Shown: positions 12,829 through 25,309, numbered from the stretch's first letter. The stretch is 64,000 nt of DNA from Carettochelys insculpta (GCF_033958435.1 NC_134138.1:176126798-176190797); one strand, 5' to 3'. Translations and numbers: made by a program. The notes: a model not told the origin generated them from the letters alone.

Positions 12829-13801
12829 TATATGACATTTTAAAATCTGTATCAGTTCTCCTGTGGCACTCTGTTGTATGTAGAGCTACTTATAGACAAA
12901 TTAAAATTTCATTCAGTCAGCACCCTGCTTTTTTGAAAAAAAGAACAGCTGACTGACAGCCCTTATGAGGTTCAGATTGGGCAGGGTAGTCTTATGCCAA
13001 AGGACTGTCTGCCTCACTAAACTGAGATGATCATTTATGTTTTGGCACTGGTTAGCATGTGTTCAGTTTAAAAATCAGACTCTCCCTGTTTCTATCTTCC
13101 CTATTCCTAGAGCTTAACTGGTATAAACAAAAACAAAACAACTCACTAACTGTAAAGTTAAAATGAATTCCAAGTTACATACTCTCCATAATTTATCCAG
13201 CAGGAAATGAAGTAAAAGCACACACGAGAGCAGGACCATCATCATGTGCATATGTGGGTATGTGTGTGGCCTAGGGCAACCCACACTCCTGCACACACAC
13301 ACAGTGTCCCAGGTGCAGGACCCAGATCAGGCTACCAGGTCACTCCAGATTCTGCCTCCACTACAAGTGCAGGGGAAGGGCAAGCTCTTTTGGCACCCTG
13401 CACCAGCCCTTCCCTTGAGGTAATTCCTGAGCTGCCCTGGGATCCATCCATAGGATGATAAAGGGCAGCCCCTGTGGGACCTACCAAAGCACAGGACCTG
13501 GGTTGGCCACCCTGAACTGTCCTCTGGATGGGATGGCTTTGTCTAAGAGACAGTGAAGTCCGATATCTGGAAAAGGCAGTCCTGCTTATGAATTTCTGAG
13601 TTGCTGTCCTAGTTTTTCTTTGGCTTTCTTATGGCACATGTATTTTAAAATGAAATATATATGTTTTAAATTCATTTTAAAATATTCCGTCCCTCACCCA
13701 GCCAATCTCACTGAAGAACAGAAATGAGTGAAAGCAGATCTTGGTTTTGCTGGAGTACTAAAAGGCAAAAGCTCTCAATTAGGTTTCAATTAATCTCTTA
13801 A
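11253..13801. other. unique DNA, no gene seen
   Basis: Apart from the AG microsatellite annotated separately, I recognise nothing. Overlapping open frames of 101 and 111 codons around 11693-12028 show no domain. Confidence 0.4.
12795..12826 (+). repeat. (AG)16 microsatellite
   Basis: An uninterrupted run of about sixteen AG units. Its purity suggests length variation between individuals. Confidence 0.97.
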
Positions 13802-14025
13802 AGACATAGCTACACATATTTGCCACAGCTGTAAGGAGAAGGAACTTAAAATATTGTATTTCAAAATAATGCAACTACACAGAAAAAGTGTTTTGAAATA
13901 GCACCCAGGTATTTTGAAATAGCATTTCAAAATAGTACCATGGAAGCCCATTATGACTTATTTTGAAATAATGGTATCCCATGTCTTAAAAGCACCTATC
14001 TTGAAATAGCAATTTTTACATAGGC
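13802..14025 (-). mobile_element. Harbinger-type MITE (TTTGAAATA family)
   Basis: It starts with GACATAGCTACACATA. The interior carries TATTTTGAAATAGC and TTATTTTGAAATAATGG boxes. Read on the reverse strand, the order of blocks (AGGTGCTTTTAAGACATGGG, then ATAATGGGC, then GGTACTATTTTGAAA) matches the MITE at 14600-14989 block by block, so they are the same family. The right end is poorly preserved. Confidence 0.7.
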
Positions 14026-14344
14026 GTTTTTCCTCCCACATTTGCTCTGATTATGTACAGTGACTAGCTATTTAGAAGAGACCCTTCAGTGTAATTCAGC
14101 TCAACTTTTAAAAGATTGTCTGAATATCTTTCACACTGCTAATGTCACCTAAAAAGGGACCATAGCATATTTATATGCTAACATCTACGACATCCTTCCA
14201 CCAGAAAAGAGAGACAATGACCCTGTTTCCTTTTTCAATTTGATATTGAAGAAGACTTTATTTACTTTCCCTATAGAGGGCAGATGAGTGGTGTGCAAAC
14301 TGCAGTGCATGGATGGCTTATCAGAAGGAGCTGCTGGCAGGCTG

Positions 14345-14575
14345 CCAGACAGGCTGTTTATCTTGCATCTACAGGTACAGCCACTGCAGCTCCTATTGGC
14401 AGCAGTTTGCAATTCCTGACCAATGGGAGCTGTAAGAAGTGATGTGTAAGAAGTGTAAGAAGCTGTAAGAAGTCCCCGTGATCTGTCCACTTCCCAGGGT
14501 TCCCATTGGCCAGGAATGGTGAAGTGTGGCCAATGGGAACTGTGGCAGCCACAGGTTGCCCACCACAGGTCCAGA
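14345..14575. mobile_element. repeat fragment with CCAATGGGA inverted boxes, probably hAT-type
   Basis: Alternating CCTATTGGCAG, CCAATGGGAGC, CCCATTGGCCAGG and CCAATGGGAAC boxes give an inverted-repeat interior similar to 7255-7440. In the middle the unit GTAAGAAG is reiterated about four times (14430-14472), a small local tandem expansion. Outer ends are not clear. Confidence 0.5.
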
Positions 14576-14599
14576 GAGTTACTAGGACAAGGGCTTCTG

Positions 14600-14989
14600 G
14601 GCTATGACTACACTACGGAGTTATTTAAAAAAATTTAGAGGGAAAGAAAGGTGCTTGCAGAACCAGGGCACCCCTTCCGAGGAACCCCAGCTCCACAACT
14701 ATTTTTAGTTCAAAATCAGCATATTCAACTGGGTGACTGCCAGTATGCAAAAGAGGAACTGAAGAGTCCTATCAATGCCACAATTGCATTTTTGAAATGC
14801 CACAATTCACATGTCCCATCTGAAAGTAGGGGTAGTGTAGCCATGGCCTTAATGTGGGAGGAATAGAACTTATTTCAAAATTAATTTTTCAAAATAGGTG
14901 CTTTTAAGAGATGGGATACCGTTATTTCAAAATAAGCCATAATGGGCTCCATTGGTACTATTTTGAAAGGTTATTTCAAAATACATTTT
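14600..14989 (+). mobile_element. Harbinger-type MITE, cut by copy 2 of the 4.7-kb family
   Basis: It begins GGCTATGACTACACTACG. The later part holds CAAAATAGGTGCTTTTAAG and CCATTGGTACTATTTTGAAA blocks shared with the MITEs at 13802 and 46277. Its right end is missing because a degraded Harbinger element starts abruptly at 14990. Confidence 0.65.
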
Positions 14990-15539
14990 AGCTGTGTCTA
15001 CGCTAGCCTGCTGCTTTGAAAGAGCAGGCACCACTTTGAAGTAGCGCACATCACGTCTACACATGCCGCATGCTACTTCAAAGTTGAAATCGACTTTAGC
15101 CACCATAGACATCGAAACCGCTGTCCCAACCAGAAAATAGGAATAGATGACCTCCTGAGGTCCCTTCCAGCCCTGTGATTCTGTGCTACTTTGATGTCTA
15201 ATGTTGAAAAAGGATGTGTTTAGACGCTCCATATCCCACTACTTTGAAAGAGTGGGGTCTGCCCTGGCGGCAATCAGCTGGGATGCAGAGACGTGCTGCC
15301 CAGCCCCTGCGGGGCTCTATGGTCTGTGTGCGCAGTGGCTCCTAAAGCCTCATGGACCAGGAAACCCTGTGGCAGGAACCTGTGAGTGTGCAGGCAGCAG
15401 CCATCACACGTGGTGCCCTTGAACACCTCTGAGTGACACCCAGCAACCCCCCACTGGTGACAGAGAGCAGCCAGGCACCAGGGCAGTCCCAGGGCTCACA
15501 AGATTCTGGCCAGGAGGGATGAGACGTCGCCCCTCCTAG

Positions 15540-16910
15540 AGTGGGGCTGAGCTCCAGAACCTGGTGGGGCTCTGGATTGAGGAGGAGGTGCTCCATGTTA
15601 TGGGGAGCAAGCAGCAGAACATGGCCGCGTTTGCCCAGCTGGCCAAGGTCCTGACCACCTGGGGTCAACCTGCCCACACTCCTGACCACATCAGGAGTAA
15701 GGTGAAGGAGCTGCAGTAGGGTTATACCCAGGCTCAGGACTCAGCCAGCTGGTCAAGGGCCACCACCGCAGTTTTCCCCTATTACTGGGAGCTCTGGGCA
15801 ATCCTGGGCCCCTGGGACACCTCTTCCCTGCCAGCTGTCCTCGACACTGCAGGCGAACAGCCACTGCAGGTCAAGGAGTAGGAGCTGGGACTGTTGCCCA
15901 GCCCCATACCACCAGAGCTGGAGACAGAGCTACAGCCAGAGCCAAAGCCAGAGCCGGGCACTGAGGCCGCAGAGTGGTCCAGCAAGGATGGGGAGCTGTT
16001 CATCGACCTCCCCTTGTACACTTCCAGCTGGGCATCCACCCAGTGGGCGCCCCCTGACCTTGGCAGTGGACCCTCAGGTACATACCCCACAGGGCACATA
16101 TCCCCAGGACATGGGGCAGGGGCACCATACAAGATTGAGAGTCCCTCACAACCTCAGCAGACCCTGGCCCACCTGGGCCCAGCCGGACCATGGCCCCGGA
16201 ATGGCAGCACAGCCACCAGTGTCCATCAGCACCCATTCCCACAGACAGCACTGTGCCCTGCCCCCATGGGGAGGGGTGGGGGAGTGGACCACACAAAGGG
16301 TAACCCACAGGGCCTCCGAACCCATGGATGGGGGACAGGGACCTGGTGCCCATAGGGGGATGGGAGGTGTGGTTCACGGGGCAGGGGTCGGTACTCATGG
16401 CCTTTTTCTCCCTTCCCCCCAGTTTCCACAGCCACACCACCTGAAGGCCGGGAGAGCCTCACTGTGTCCATGGTCCTGGACAGCTCCCAGGAGGTGAGGG
16501 ACAGAGACTACCTACAGGCAACACCAGCGCTGGGATAGGCCCACTCCTGTCAGAGCCAGTGGCGGCCGGCCAAGGACCCCCACATGCTTCCTCCATCAGG
16601 CGCCACATGGAACTGGTGGAGTGGCACCTCCGGTTTGAGGAAGGAGTGGCCACCTGGCACCAGGCAGCCTGGGGGGACTTTACAGCCACCTTCCAGGATA
16701 TCGCAGGCACGTATCAGGAGCTCCTGGCCCAGATGCCCCCTCCCGCTGCCCCTCCCACCATTGGCCCACCTGCCAGCCCCCTGGAAGAGGAGCCTACTGG
16801 GCCTGACTGCCGGCCCAAGGCCAATTCCCAGCCATACCTCCCCCTACTCCCTTCCAGGGACCCCAGACAGTGGGGGCATGGGACCCAGAGCCAGTCGTGA
16901 CCTGGAATGA
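15540..16910 (+). pseudogene. Harbinger Myb/SANT-like DNA-binding protein, broken
   Basis: The product in intact relatives is a trihelix-type Myb/SANT-like protein that helps the transposase bind DNA and enter the nucleus. Here the frame around 15560-15716 reads WIEEEVLHVMGSK, then TPDHIRSKVKELQ, the conserved helices of this domain. It is closed by an in-frame TAG at 15717-15719 where the relative at 47 kb has CAG. A proline- and glutamate-rich linker follows (EPKPEPGTE). A possible intron ends in a pyrimidine tract plus CAG near 16421. A charged C-terminal helix at 16600-16730 reads ELVEWHLRFEEGVATWHQAAW. Several frames are needed to read through, so it is dead. Confidence 0.75.
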
Positions 16911-17135
16911 TGGCACAATGCCCAGGCCACCTAGGTCCCTGTCCCTCTGTAAATAGTTATCCCCCTCTCCTGTAAATAGTTATCCCTACTGTTCTGTTGA
17001 CATTTTAACCCCAGTTTTAGTAGTTTTTCATACATTGTTTTATTTTTCCTAAACCCCTGTGTGGCGTGTGCTCAGTGGGGGGGGTGTGCGCGAGGCCTGC
17101 CAGGGTGGTACTCACTGGGGTCCCTGTTCAAAGTG

Positions 17136-17897
17136 TCAGTGTACAGTCTCCCAGACACAGATCCCATCCTGGTGGGCCCGGCGGCTATGGGCAGCAGGCG
17201 GCTGGGGTGGGGAGCCTGTGCTGGCCTTGACTGCACATCCCTGAATGAAGGCCTCCCCCTTGCTTTCTACAATATTATGTAGAGTGCAGCAGGCACCCAT
17301 GACCTGGGGGACATTGAGGACGCCCACATCCAGGCAGGTGAGGAGGCAGCACCACCACCCCTTCAGGTGACCGAAGGTGCACTCAACCACCTGGCGGACA
17401 GGGTTGAGGTGCCTGTTGAAGCACTCCTGACTGGGGGTGAGGTGGCCCATATAGGGCTGCATGACCCAGGGCTGGAGAGGGTACACAGCTCTGGCCACTA
17501 GGCAGAAGGGCATGGTGGTGGCCGCCAGCGGGATCTCCCTCTGGGGGATGTAGGTCCTCACCACCAGCCAGTATCACAAGACTGAGTTGTGGAAGACCCG
17601 CATGTCATGAGTGCAGCCGGGCCAGCCCACATCGATGTCCTGGAACTAGCCCTGGCTCTGACAATGGTCTCCACGATGGTCTGCAGGACCATTGAATGGT
17701 AGCCCTTGTAGTTTAAGTATTGTCCTCTTCTGTGCTCTGGCGTGCAGATGGGCACATGGATCCCGTTGAGGGCCCTGAAGCAGTTTGGCAACCCCAGTGC
17801 GCCAAAACCCACGCTGGCTGCATCCAGTTCCCAATGCAGATGATCCTCTGGAGGAGCATGGCATTGAGTGTGCAGGGAGGGGACATAAGCACCCTTG
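17136..17897 (-). pseudogene. Harbinger DDE transposase, second-exon relic
   Basis: Read on the reverse strand, the frames give NAMLLQRI, GLPNCFRALNGIHVPI, AGPAALMTCG in a shifted frame, then YPLQPWVMQPYMGHL and VRQVVECTFGHLKGWW, the order of blocks in the HARBI1-like DDE nuclease. The first catalytic aspartate is replaced: the family motif ALDGTH appears as ALNGIH. The third acidic residue (VVE) remains. At least one frameshift near 17560-17640 separates the blocks. The first exon with the helix-turn-helix region is missing, cut off by the CR1 junction. Confidence 0.82.
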
Positions 17898-18765
17898 AGA
17901 TGAGTGACTGGGCAAAAAATGACATGAAATTCAAAGCTGATAGATGCAAAGTAATGCACATTGAACATCACAACCCATCTACACAAAGAAAATAATGTGG
18001 TCTGAAGTAGCTGTTACCACTGTTGAAAGAGCTTGGTATGACGCTGGATATTTCTCTGAAAACATCCACTCAATTCACAGTGTCAGTTAAAAAAAATCCC
18101 ACAGAATATTGGGAATCATGGGGGAAGGGACTGATAAGAAGACAGAAAATATCATTCCATCTCTAAAAAAATCCATGACATGCCTACATTGTGAACACTG
18201 CATGAAGAGGTGGTTGTGTCATCTCAAAAATATATATTGGAGTGGGAAAATGTTCAGGAAAGGGCAACAACGTTACTGGAGTGTAGAATAGCTTCCATAT
18301 GAGGAGAGATTTATACAATTGGAATGTTTCAACTTAGAAAAGAGATGATTAAGGCAGGGGGAAGTTAAGATAAATATGACTGGTTTGAGAAAGCAGATAA
18401 GGAAGTGCAGATTACTCTCTTCCTTGTAACACAAGAATTAGAATTACCAAATAAAAATAATAGGGTACAAAAAAGGAAGTATTTCTTCACACAAAGCACA
18501 GCCAATTTGTGTAACTCCTTGCCGGAGGATGTTGTGAAGGCCAAGGCTGTAACAAGTTTCAATAAAGAACTAGATAAATTCATGCAGGAAGGGACCGTGA
18601 ATAACTATTACCATGATGAGCAGGGATGGTGTCCCTAAGTTCTGTCTGACAGAACCTTGGAATGGACAATGGAGGATGGATAACAATGATTACCTACTCT
18701 TCTCTTTCCCTCTGGGCACATGGCACTGGCCACTGTTGGAAGACAGGATAGTCAAGCAGCTGGAA
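17898..18765 (+). mobile_element. CR1 3' part, 5'-truncated
   Basis: The reading frame at the start gives DRCKVMHIEHHN, the block after the palm of the CR1 reverse transcriptase. It later gives KRKYFFTQSTANLCNSLPEDVV and FNKELDKFMQEG from the C-terminus. The 3' UTR follows, with GGCACTGGCCACTGTTGGAAGACAGGAT. The extreme terminal repeat is not seen. 5' truncation is the usual outcome for this class. Confidence 0.85.
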
Positions 18766-19504
18766 CTTTGGAACAATACAGCTGTTCTTATATATTTAGC
18801 AGGCTTCCTGACTTGGTTCTTGATCATCCTCACAGTTGATAAATGCCACCAAAATCCCAAGCCTCAGCAGTATGATCTGCTAAGCTTGACAACAGTCTAA
18901 GGCTGTTGGCTCTCCATAGATACACTCTGGTGTTTACAAATGCCACTGAGTAGCCAGCAAAATTTATTTACTCAGCAGATCCTTGATAGAATAATTCCAG
19001 AATGTAAATCAGAGAACACACCCAAAAATACGTCTTAAAATTTGATACTAATAGTTGTCAGGAATAAACATGACGAAAACAGACTTTGTAGACCAGCTTG
19101 TTTTAGAGATATGAAACCATATATATGTTTCATGTAATTTAAGCAGACCTACAAAACAGCAAGTCTTTCAATTTTCGAGCTGAACTCTCATTAGTGTCTT
19201 GTCTGATTAGCTTAGTTTCCCCAACATACTTCAGCAGCAAAAGACAACACATGAGAAGCATCAGGCAGATTGGTACTCTTCTCTTGAAGTAATAGAAAAG
19301 ATGTCAGAGCATGTCAGAGTGAGAGAAAACAGAAATGTATATATCTTGTTACAGCCCTAATTTATTGTTATGGTTATGTAGCTTTTCTAAATGCTAACTT
19401 TCAGGTCAGATGAGCACCTCTGAGCCAACAAGTAAAGTATGTACACCTTTCTAAATCAAAACACACCAGAAGGCAAATAGCGTGTCTGATTTTAGAACCC
19501 TAGC
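18766..19504. other. unique AT-rich DNA, no gene seen
   Basis: No recognisable element or coding signature. Confidence 0.4.
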
Positions 19505-20610
19505 AATCATAGACCTGGAAGGAACCTTGGGATGTCATCAAGTCCCGTCCCCTGCACGCATGGCAGGACTAAACGCTACCTAGACCATTCGTGACAGGTG
19601 TGTGTCTAATTTGCTCTTAAAAATCTCCAATGATGGAGATCCCATAACCTCCCTAGACAATTTATTCCACTTCTTAACAACACTGACAGGAAGTTTTTTC
19701 CTAATGTCCAACCTAAACCTCCCCTGCTGCTATCTAAGCCTATTGTTTTTTGCCATATCATCAGAGGTTAAAGAGAATAAATTTTCTCCTTATTCCTTGT
19801 ACCAGCCTTTTAGGTACTTGAAAGTTGTTGTGTCCCCTTTCAGTCTTCTCTTTTCCAGACTAAACAAACCCAGTTCTTTCAATCTCCCCTCACAGATCAT
19901 GCTTTCTAGACCTTTAATCATTTTGTTGCTCTTATCTGGACCTTCTCTAATTTGTTCATATCTTTCCTGAAAGGTGACATCCAGAACTGCATACAAATAC
20001 TCTGGTTGATCAGCACAGGAGTAGAGTGGAAGAATAACTTCTTGTGCCCTGCTTACAATACTCCAGTTAATACACCCCAGAATGACATTCGTTGGGTTTT
20101 TTTTAAAGTGTCAAACTTTTAATTCATATTTAGCTTGTGGCCTACTATGACCCCTTTCTGTAGTACTCCCACGGTAGTAATTTTCCATTTTGCATGTGTG
20201 AAACCGATTGTTCCTTCCTAAACTGATTGCTTTGTGCTTGTCTTTGTGGAATCTCATCCTATTTACCTCAGACCATTTCTCCAATTTTTCTAGATCACTT
20301 TTAATTATACCACCATCCTCCAAGCATTTGCAACCTCTCCCAGCTTAGTATCATCTGCAAACTTTAGAAGCATAGTCTCTATCCCTTTATCATTGATGAA
20401 GCTATTGAACAGAACCAGTCCAAAACTGATCCATGTGGAACACCACTTGTTATGCCCTTCCAGAATGAGTATGAATCATTGATCAATAATCTCTGGGAAT
20501 GATTATCCAATCACCTATGCACCTACTCTATAATAGCCCCATCTAGGTTTTATTTTCCTAGTTTATTATTGAGAAGGTCATCGTGGCTGTTTTTTGTGGA
20601 TATCGGAAAC
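19505..20610 (-). mobile_element. CR1 copy, 5'-truncated and decayed
   Basis: The forward text ATCATAGACCTGGAAGGAAC is the reverse complement of the CR1 3' tail. Reverse-strand frames give QIREGPDKSNKMIKGLESMI and ELGLFSLEKRRLKGD (19790-19996), then LEKLEKWSEVNRMRFHKDKH (20111-20323), conserved C-terminal RT blocks. Further on, ATTGAACAGAACCAGTCC and CCATGTGGAACACCACTTG correspond to the region around the RT catalytic motifs, out of frame. The 5' limit is approximate. Confidence 0.88.
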
Positions 20611-23231
20611 TGTTAAATAGTACTGCTTCATTTTGCCCTATCTACAAAGGCCTTCCCAGCTCTCCACTTGTCTGTATTTAACTTCCTCCAGTGTCTTCAG
20701 TTCCTCCCCACCACCTTCTGAATACCTCCAATCCTCTTGTTTTCTTTCATTGTACCAGTGCAATCCTTGTCCATAAGAACAGCATTTTGTCAGGGTGTTT
20801 TAAATGGCATTGGCCGATATTTTGTAAAATAAAAGGGGTTCATCATTTGTCTGATATTTAATTTTACCATGGGGATGATGTTGCATGTGTGCTTGATTTC
20901 CAGTGACAGGAGGAAAGACCTACATCTTGTTAACTAACAACAAAAAAGATTGCATTTGCATACCCATTGAGTACCATCAAGCATCTCATTCTGCAAGATC
21001 TCTCCTTTGGGTTTTAGCCTACATAACACAGCTACATTTTTGTTATACTGGAGTGCAACTACTTGGGATGCTATTGTTATCAAGGCCTTTATGTTTTTGT
21101 TTTTTCAGTGGCACATTTGAGAGGTTAATATTTACTAAACTAGTGTTTCCAACAAATAGGATAGTACTGTAGATAGTATACACCAACATACTTGGGTACA
21201 TCTCCATTTGAAGCCCAGTAGAAGTCAATGCAGTTGCACCAGGGATAAGTTTGGTCCATTGTTTACAAACAGTACTATCACTGCTCCACTTGAGTGCAGT
21301 CTACTGAAATATGGTTGAAAGGACTTCAGAAGTGAGGGCACAGAGTAAACAAATTTACTTATGGCGAATGGCAAGAGGGGATAGCAATGAGGAACCAGGA
21401 GCCAAAATTTTCTGGAGAGAAGGCACAGCATATTTTCCTCACCAGCAAGAACATTCAGCTATGTCTGAATCCCTTCAGGCTTTTGGAAATATTCTATTCA
21501 TACTGGGCATGCCCAGAGACATTTGCATAGTCATGTCCCATACTAGTTATTTGATCTCTCTCTTTATGCATGGTTTCAGAGGAGTGGTTTCACCACTAGT
21601 ACACTCCTTTGTGGATAGGCTTCATGCAGCAATGTTTCCCTGTCTGCTGTTCCTTGCCAATGGTCACTCCTGTCCTGTGGTGGTCTCTATCATCTAGTGA
21701 CCTAGCCCTCCAGCAAGGTCATCTTACAGTCTCACATCTTCTGGGGTATCAATGTTCCAAACAGATGGATGATGTCCCCACATGACTGGTAATCAGAATA
21801 AGTGTTCCAGTTCTGTAGGGGCTCTTCTTCCATTCCATTTTGTTAGAGTAACAGCCCACGATTTCTCCCTAGTGTTCTGCAACCAAACTCAAAACAAAAG
21901 CTACAACAAAAGCAATTTTTGCCTTGGACTGGACCTTTTAATCCCTTCTGAGTCCTCCATGACTCTAACCTCTTCTCCAAAACTTTAACTCCCAATAGTT
22001 ACCTTATGGCAGTATGTCCTCAAGAGTAATGGTGGTTGGTCTTCTGAAGTGGACCTAAAAGGAGTCTTTCGTTTCCATTGTCCTCTCTTATGCAGGCTTG
22101 TTCAACTGTACAAAATCCCTCCTGAAGGTCCTTTTGAGATGAACACCTTCCTGCATTTCTTCCTTAAAGGCCTGGGTCCTTCCTTTTGGGTAAGAGCTTG
22201 CTGCCAGAATGTGTTCCACCCTGGTGACTTTATATCCATCCAGGTTCCCACCCTCTCCTACTCACTCAGAGGGATTGCAGAGGTCCCTCCCCTCCCTCTC
22301 CTCCAACCCCCTTCTACTCTGGGCTTCATCTCTTTACAGAAACTATTACAATTCAAGGCAACTGCAGCTGTATTCCTCTTCTATGAGCTGACAAATGTAC
22401 ATGCTCACAGGCTTCTGGATCCCCAGCTATCACCTATGTTGAGCAGAGAGCAGCCTGACCAGAGCTTTTCCACTCTACAGAGTTCCCAGCCTACACTAAG
22501 ATCCAAAACAAGTCCAACTGCTTAGGAAGGGCTGCTTTGCTGTCTCATCATAAGCTACAAAACAGCACCAATTGCCCACAGAATACGTTAGCAGAAGGCC
22601 ATGTTTAAGCAAGAACATTTTATTCTTCAGGTGAAAGTATTACAGAGAAAACATATTAAAACAACTTCTTACATGGTAATAAGCTTACGAGAGAGCACCC
22701 AGCTTCAAAAGGCAGGCCCTTCAAACCGCACAAAGGAATTTGTCTGTGGTCACCAGTTCATAACCACCTTGGTTCAGAACAGGTACATCCTGAATCTGAG
22801 AGTCACTCCTTTATAACATTTGGGCCTCTAATATTGTCCTCATGTAACAGGTGAGAAGCAGAGAAAGCTACCTTCAACAGAGTGATGCTTCTAAAGGCTT
22901 GCATAACTAGAATGGGTACATTTGCATGTACCTTCCCATTGAGATTTCCTGGGAAACTCACTTAACTTTGAAAGGCCATTCTTTTCTGTCCCACTTTTTT
23001 CAATTAGGCTTTTCAACTTCTCAACATTTCCCATTATTTACATTAGTTATGTCTCTCCTCCCTCCCCAAGTTGTAATATGCAATTCCACAATAAACATTT
23101 GTGGTTTTAAACATGAGATCCTAGATTCAAACTTAGTTCAATAAGGTTTAGTTAGGATATTACATTATATTATATCTACTGATATTTACCAGCTCTCCTT
23201 CAGTGTGAACTCCTAGGTAAAGCCGAGAATC
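20611..23231. other. unique DNA, no gene seen
   Basis: Some moderately long open frames occur (21311-21697, 22049-22525), but no domain or homologous repeat can be named. The first 200 bases may still be CR1-derived. Confidence 0.35.
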
Positions 23232-23640
23232 AGAGAATCATAGAATGCTAGGACTGGAAGGGACCTTGAAAGGTCATTGAGTCCAGCCCCCTGCCCTCAT
23301 GGCAGGACAAAGTACTGTCCAGACCATCCCTGATAGACATTTATCTAACCTGTTCTTAAATATTTCAAGAGATGGAGATTCCACAACCTCCCTAGGCAAT
23401 TTATTCCAGTGTTTGACCACCCTGACAGGAACTTTTCCTAATGTCCAACCTAAACGTCCCTTGCTGCAGTTTAAGCCCATTTGCTTTTTGTTCTATCCTC
23501 AGAGGCCAAGAAGAACAAGTTTTCTCTCTCCTCTTTATGACACCTGAAAACTGCTATCATGTCGCCCCTCAATCTTCTTTTTTCCAAACTAAACAAGCCA
23601 ATTCTTTCACCCTTTCTTCATAGGTCATGTTCTCCAAATA
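23232..23640 (-). mobile_element. CR1 3'-end copy
   Basis: It starts GAGAATCATAGAATGCTAGG followed by ACTGGAAGGGACCTTG, the reverse complement of the CR1 3' terminus. The reverse-strand frame 23274-23480 reads VRVVKHWNKLPREVVESPSL and FKNRLDKCLSGM, the end of ORF2. Only the last ~400 bases of the element are present. Confidence 0.92.
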
Positions 23641-24388
23641 AAGAAAACACTTTTGTTCTGAAGGGAGCAAGAAAACAAAGAATTAAAAAAAAAAGAGACA
23701 AGGGAAAATATTGCCACAGCTCTTGTGGTCCAGTTGGGCATTTGTATTGATCATAAAGCCAAGCTGTAGTATTCCATGCCAAATCACGAACAGTTTCTTC
23801 TTCATGGAAACAAGCATTGTGGGGAGACAATGTAATAAATTTAGCATTGCAGTACTGTACCTCCTTCTTTACTTGTACAACTCGTTATGCAGGAACAGGC
23901 CCATAACAAAGTGCAGATCATCCTCTATAACATAAAAAGCCTTTCTCCTGCAATTTTCTTGGACTGCCCAAATTGAAGTCTGAAAGGTACAGAACAAAAC
24001 TATATCTGTTCTTTCATTACTGACAACATATTGGTCAAAAGCTGAATAAAAAAAAAAACCTACAGATAAAAAGAAAAAGAGAAAATACTTAACCATTCTA
24101 GAAAAAATACTTTACAAAAATTAGATAACATTTGTACATTTCAGCATCCCAATAATATCATGTCACGTCATGTCAAGTACCTAATTTTTTAAGTAACAAA
24201 GGTAGAATTTGCAAATTTCTATACAGTATTTCTGATGCTCCACATACGTTTAGATGGTCACCAAACAGACACTGTTCAGATTCCTCTCATAATGTCAGTT
24301 AATATAAGGTTATCGAGACTAGGACATTTGAGAAATCAGGGATCCTGTTTTCTCCTTTTTCAGCAGTGAGGTTTCAGATGTTCTCTAT
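23641..24388. other. unique AT-rich DNA, no gene seen
   Basis: No recognisable element. Confidence 0.4.
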
Positions 24389-24826
24389 GGCTACGTCTAC
24401 ACGAGAAGCCTCTGTTGACAGAAATCACTGTTGGAAGGGATTTCCTGGCAAAACTTGTGTCGACAGATCACGTCTACACATAAAAGCAGATCAAAAGAGT
24501 AATCTGCTCTGTTGACAGAGTGAAGCCAGACTGCCTGGCCCTCTCTCGACAAAACAACTGACTGGAAGCTCTGCAAACAGGGATGCTCAGAGAATTGGAA
24601 GCCCTGTCTGTCAACAAAAGGGCTACAGAGCGTCAACACGGCTGTTTTGTCGACAGAACTCTGTTGAGAGAGGAGTTATACCTGGACAGGGAGAGGTATA
24701 ATGCTGGTATGTGCTGGGTTTTATTGACAAACTATCAACAAAGCACGTTTGGTGTGTAGACGCTCTGTGTTTTTTCCCCCCACAAAAGCCCAGTTTTGCT
24801 GGGGAGGCATCTTTTGTAGATGCTGC
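24389..24826. mobile_element. Harbinger-type MITE, TCTGTTGACAGA family, TSD TAT
   Basis: The left end is GGCTACGTCTACACGAG and the right end CTTTTGTAGATGCTGCC. TAT flanks both sides (24386-24388 and 24827-24829). The interior has repeated CTGTTGACAGA and TGTCGACAGA boxes, and the blocks GAAGCTCTGCAAACAGGG and TTGACAAACTATCAACAAA. It is collinear with the copy at 28620-29063. At 438 bp it is non-coding. Confidence 0.88.
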
Positions 24827-24829
24827 CTA

Positions 24830-25309
24830 TATGAATAAGAGCAGCATTCTGTCAAATGAGTTAGCAACCTCAACATATCAGAATGTCTGCTTCACAGGCA
24901 CTGACTTTCCAATATGCTGGAGCATGCTCAACCCCCGGGTCTGACCACACTCCATAACCTTCCCCTACGCCCCACCTCTCCCTGTACCCTCCTCCAAGCA
25001 TGCCCCATCTTCTTTCCTTCCCCACCTTCCAGGTTCCTCATGGAGGAAGCTGCTGATTGGTGGGGTGTCCTGGTGGGCAGGAGGCAGCTGGGGGGATAGG
25101 GAGCAGATAATGGAACTGCTGTTGTGTTCTCAGCACCCACCATTTCTCTCCACTGGGTGCTCCAGCTCTGGAGCAGCTGCAGAAGTGGCATCTATGGTCT
25201 GTGCTACCCAAGCTTTACTCGGCACAGGAGCATGTGCAAGTGGCATGAATAGGCAGATGGCTTTTAGTCACTTTTGTGCTTCCCATGCACTGGACTTGTC
25301 TATGATCTG
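24830..25309. other. unique DNA, no gene seen
   Basis: A locally C-rich stretch (24930-25040) but no coding or element signature. Confidence 0.35.

Larger units (their letters stand above)
14990..17897 (+). mobile_element. degraded Harbinger element, copy 2, right end lost
   Basis: It starts AGCTGTGTCTACGCTAGCC, close to the left end of the better copy at 46548. It carries the same two genes in the same tail-to-tail order: Myb/SANT-like forward, transposase reverse. Coding blocks align well by eye, but both genes are broken. The right third (transposase first exon and right terminal repeat) is absent. At about 17898 the sequence changes into a CR1 3' end. A piece resembling the CR1 3' tail (CCTCCTGAGGTCCCTTCCAG) lies near 15150 inside the left end region. 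Confidence 0.85.

Noticed and set aside
15782..16497. Several 110-170-codon frames on both strands
   Set aside because: Shadow frames of the degraded Harbinger Myb-like gene and its intron; proline- and glycine-rich without family motifs.
22049..22525. 158-codon open frame as a possible host exon or retroviral piece
   Set aside because: No domain, no retroviral motif, no splice or repeat support.
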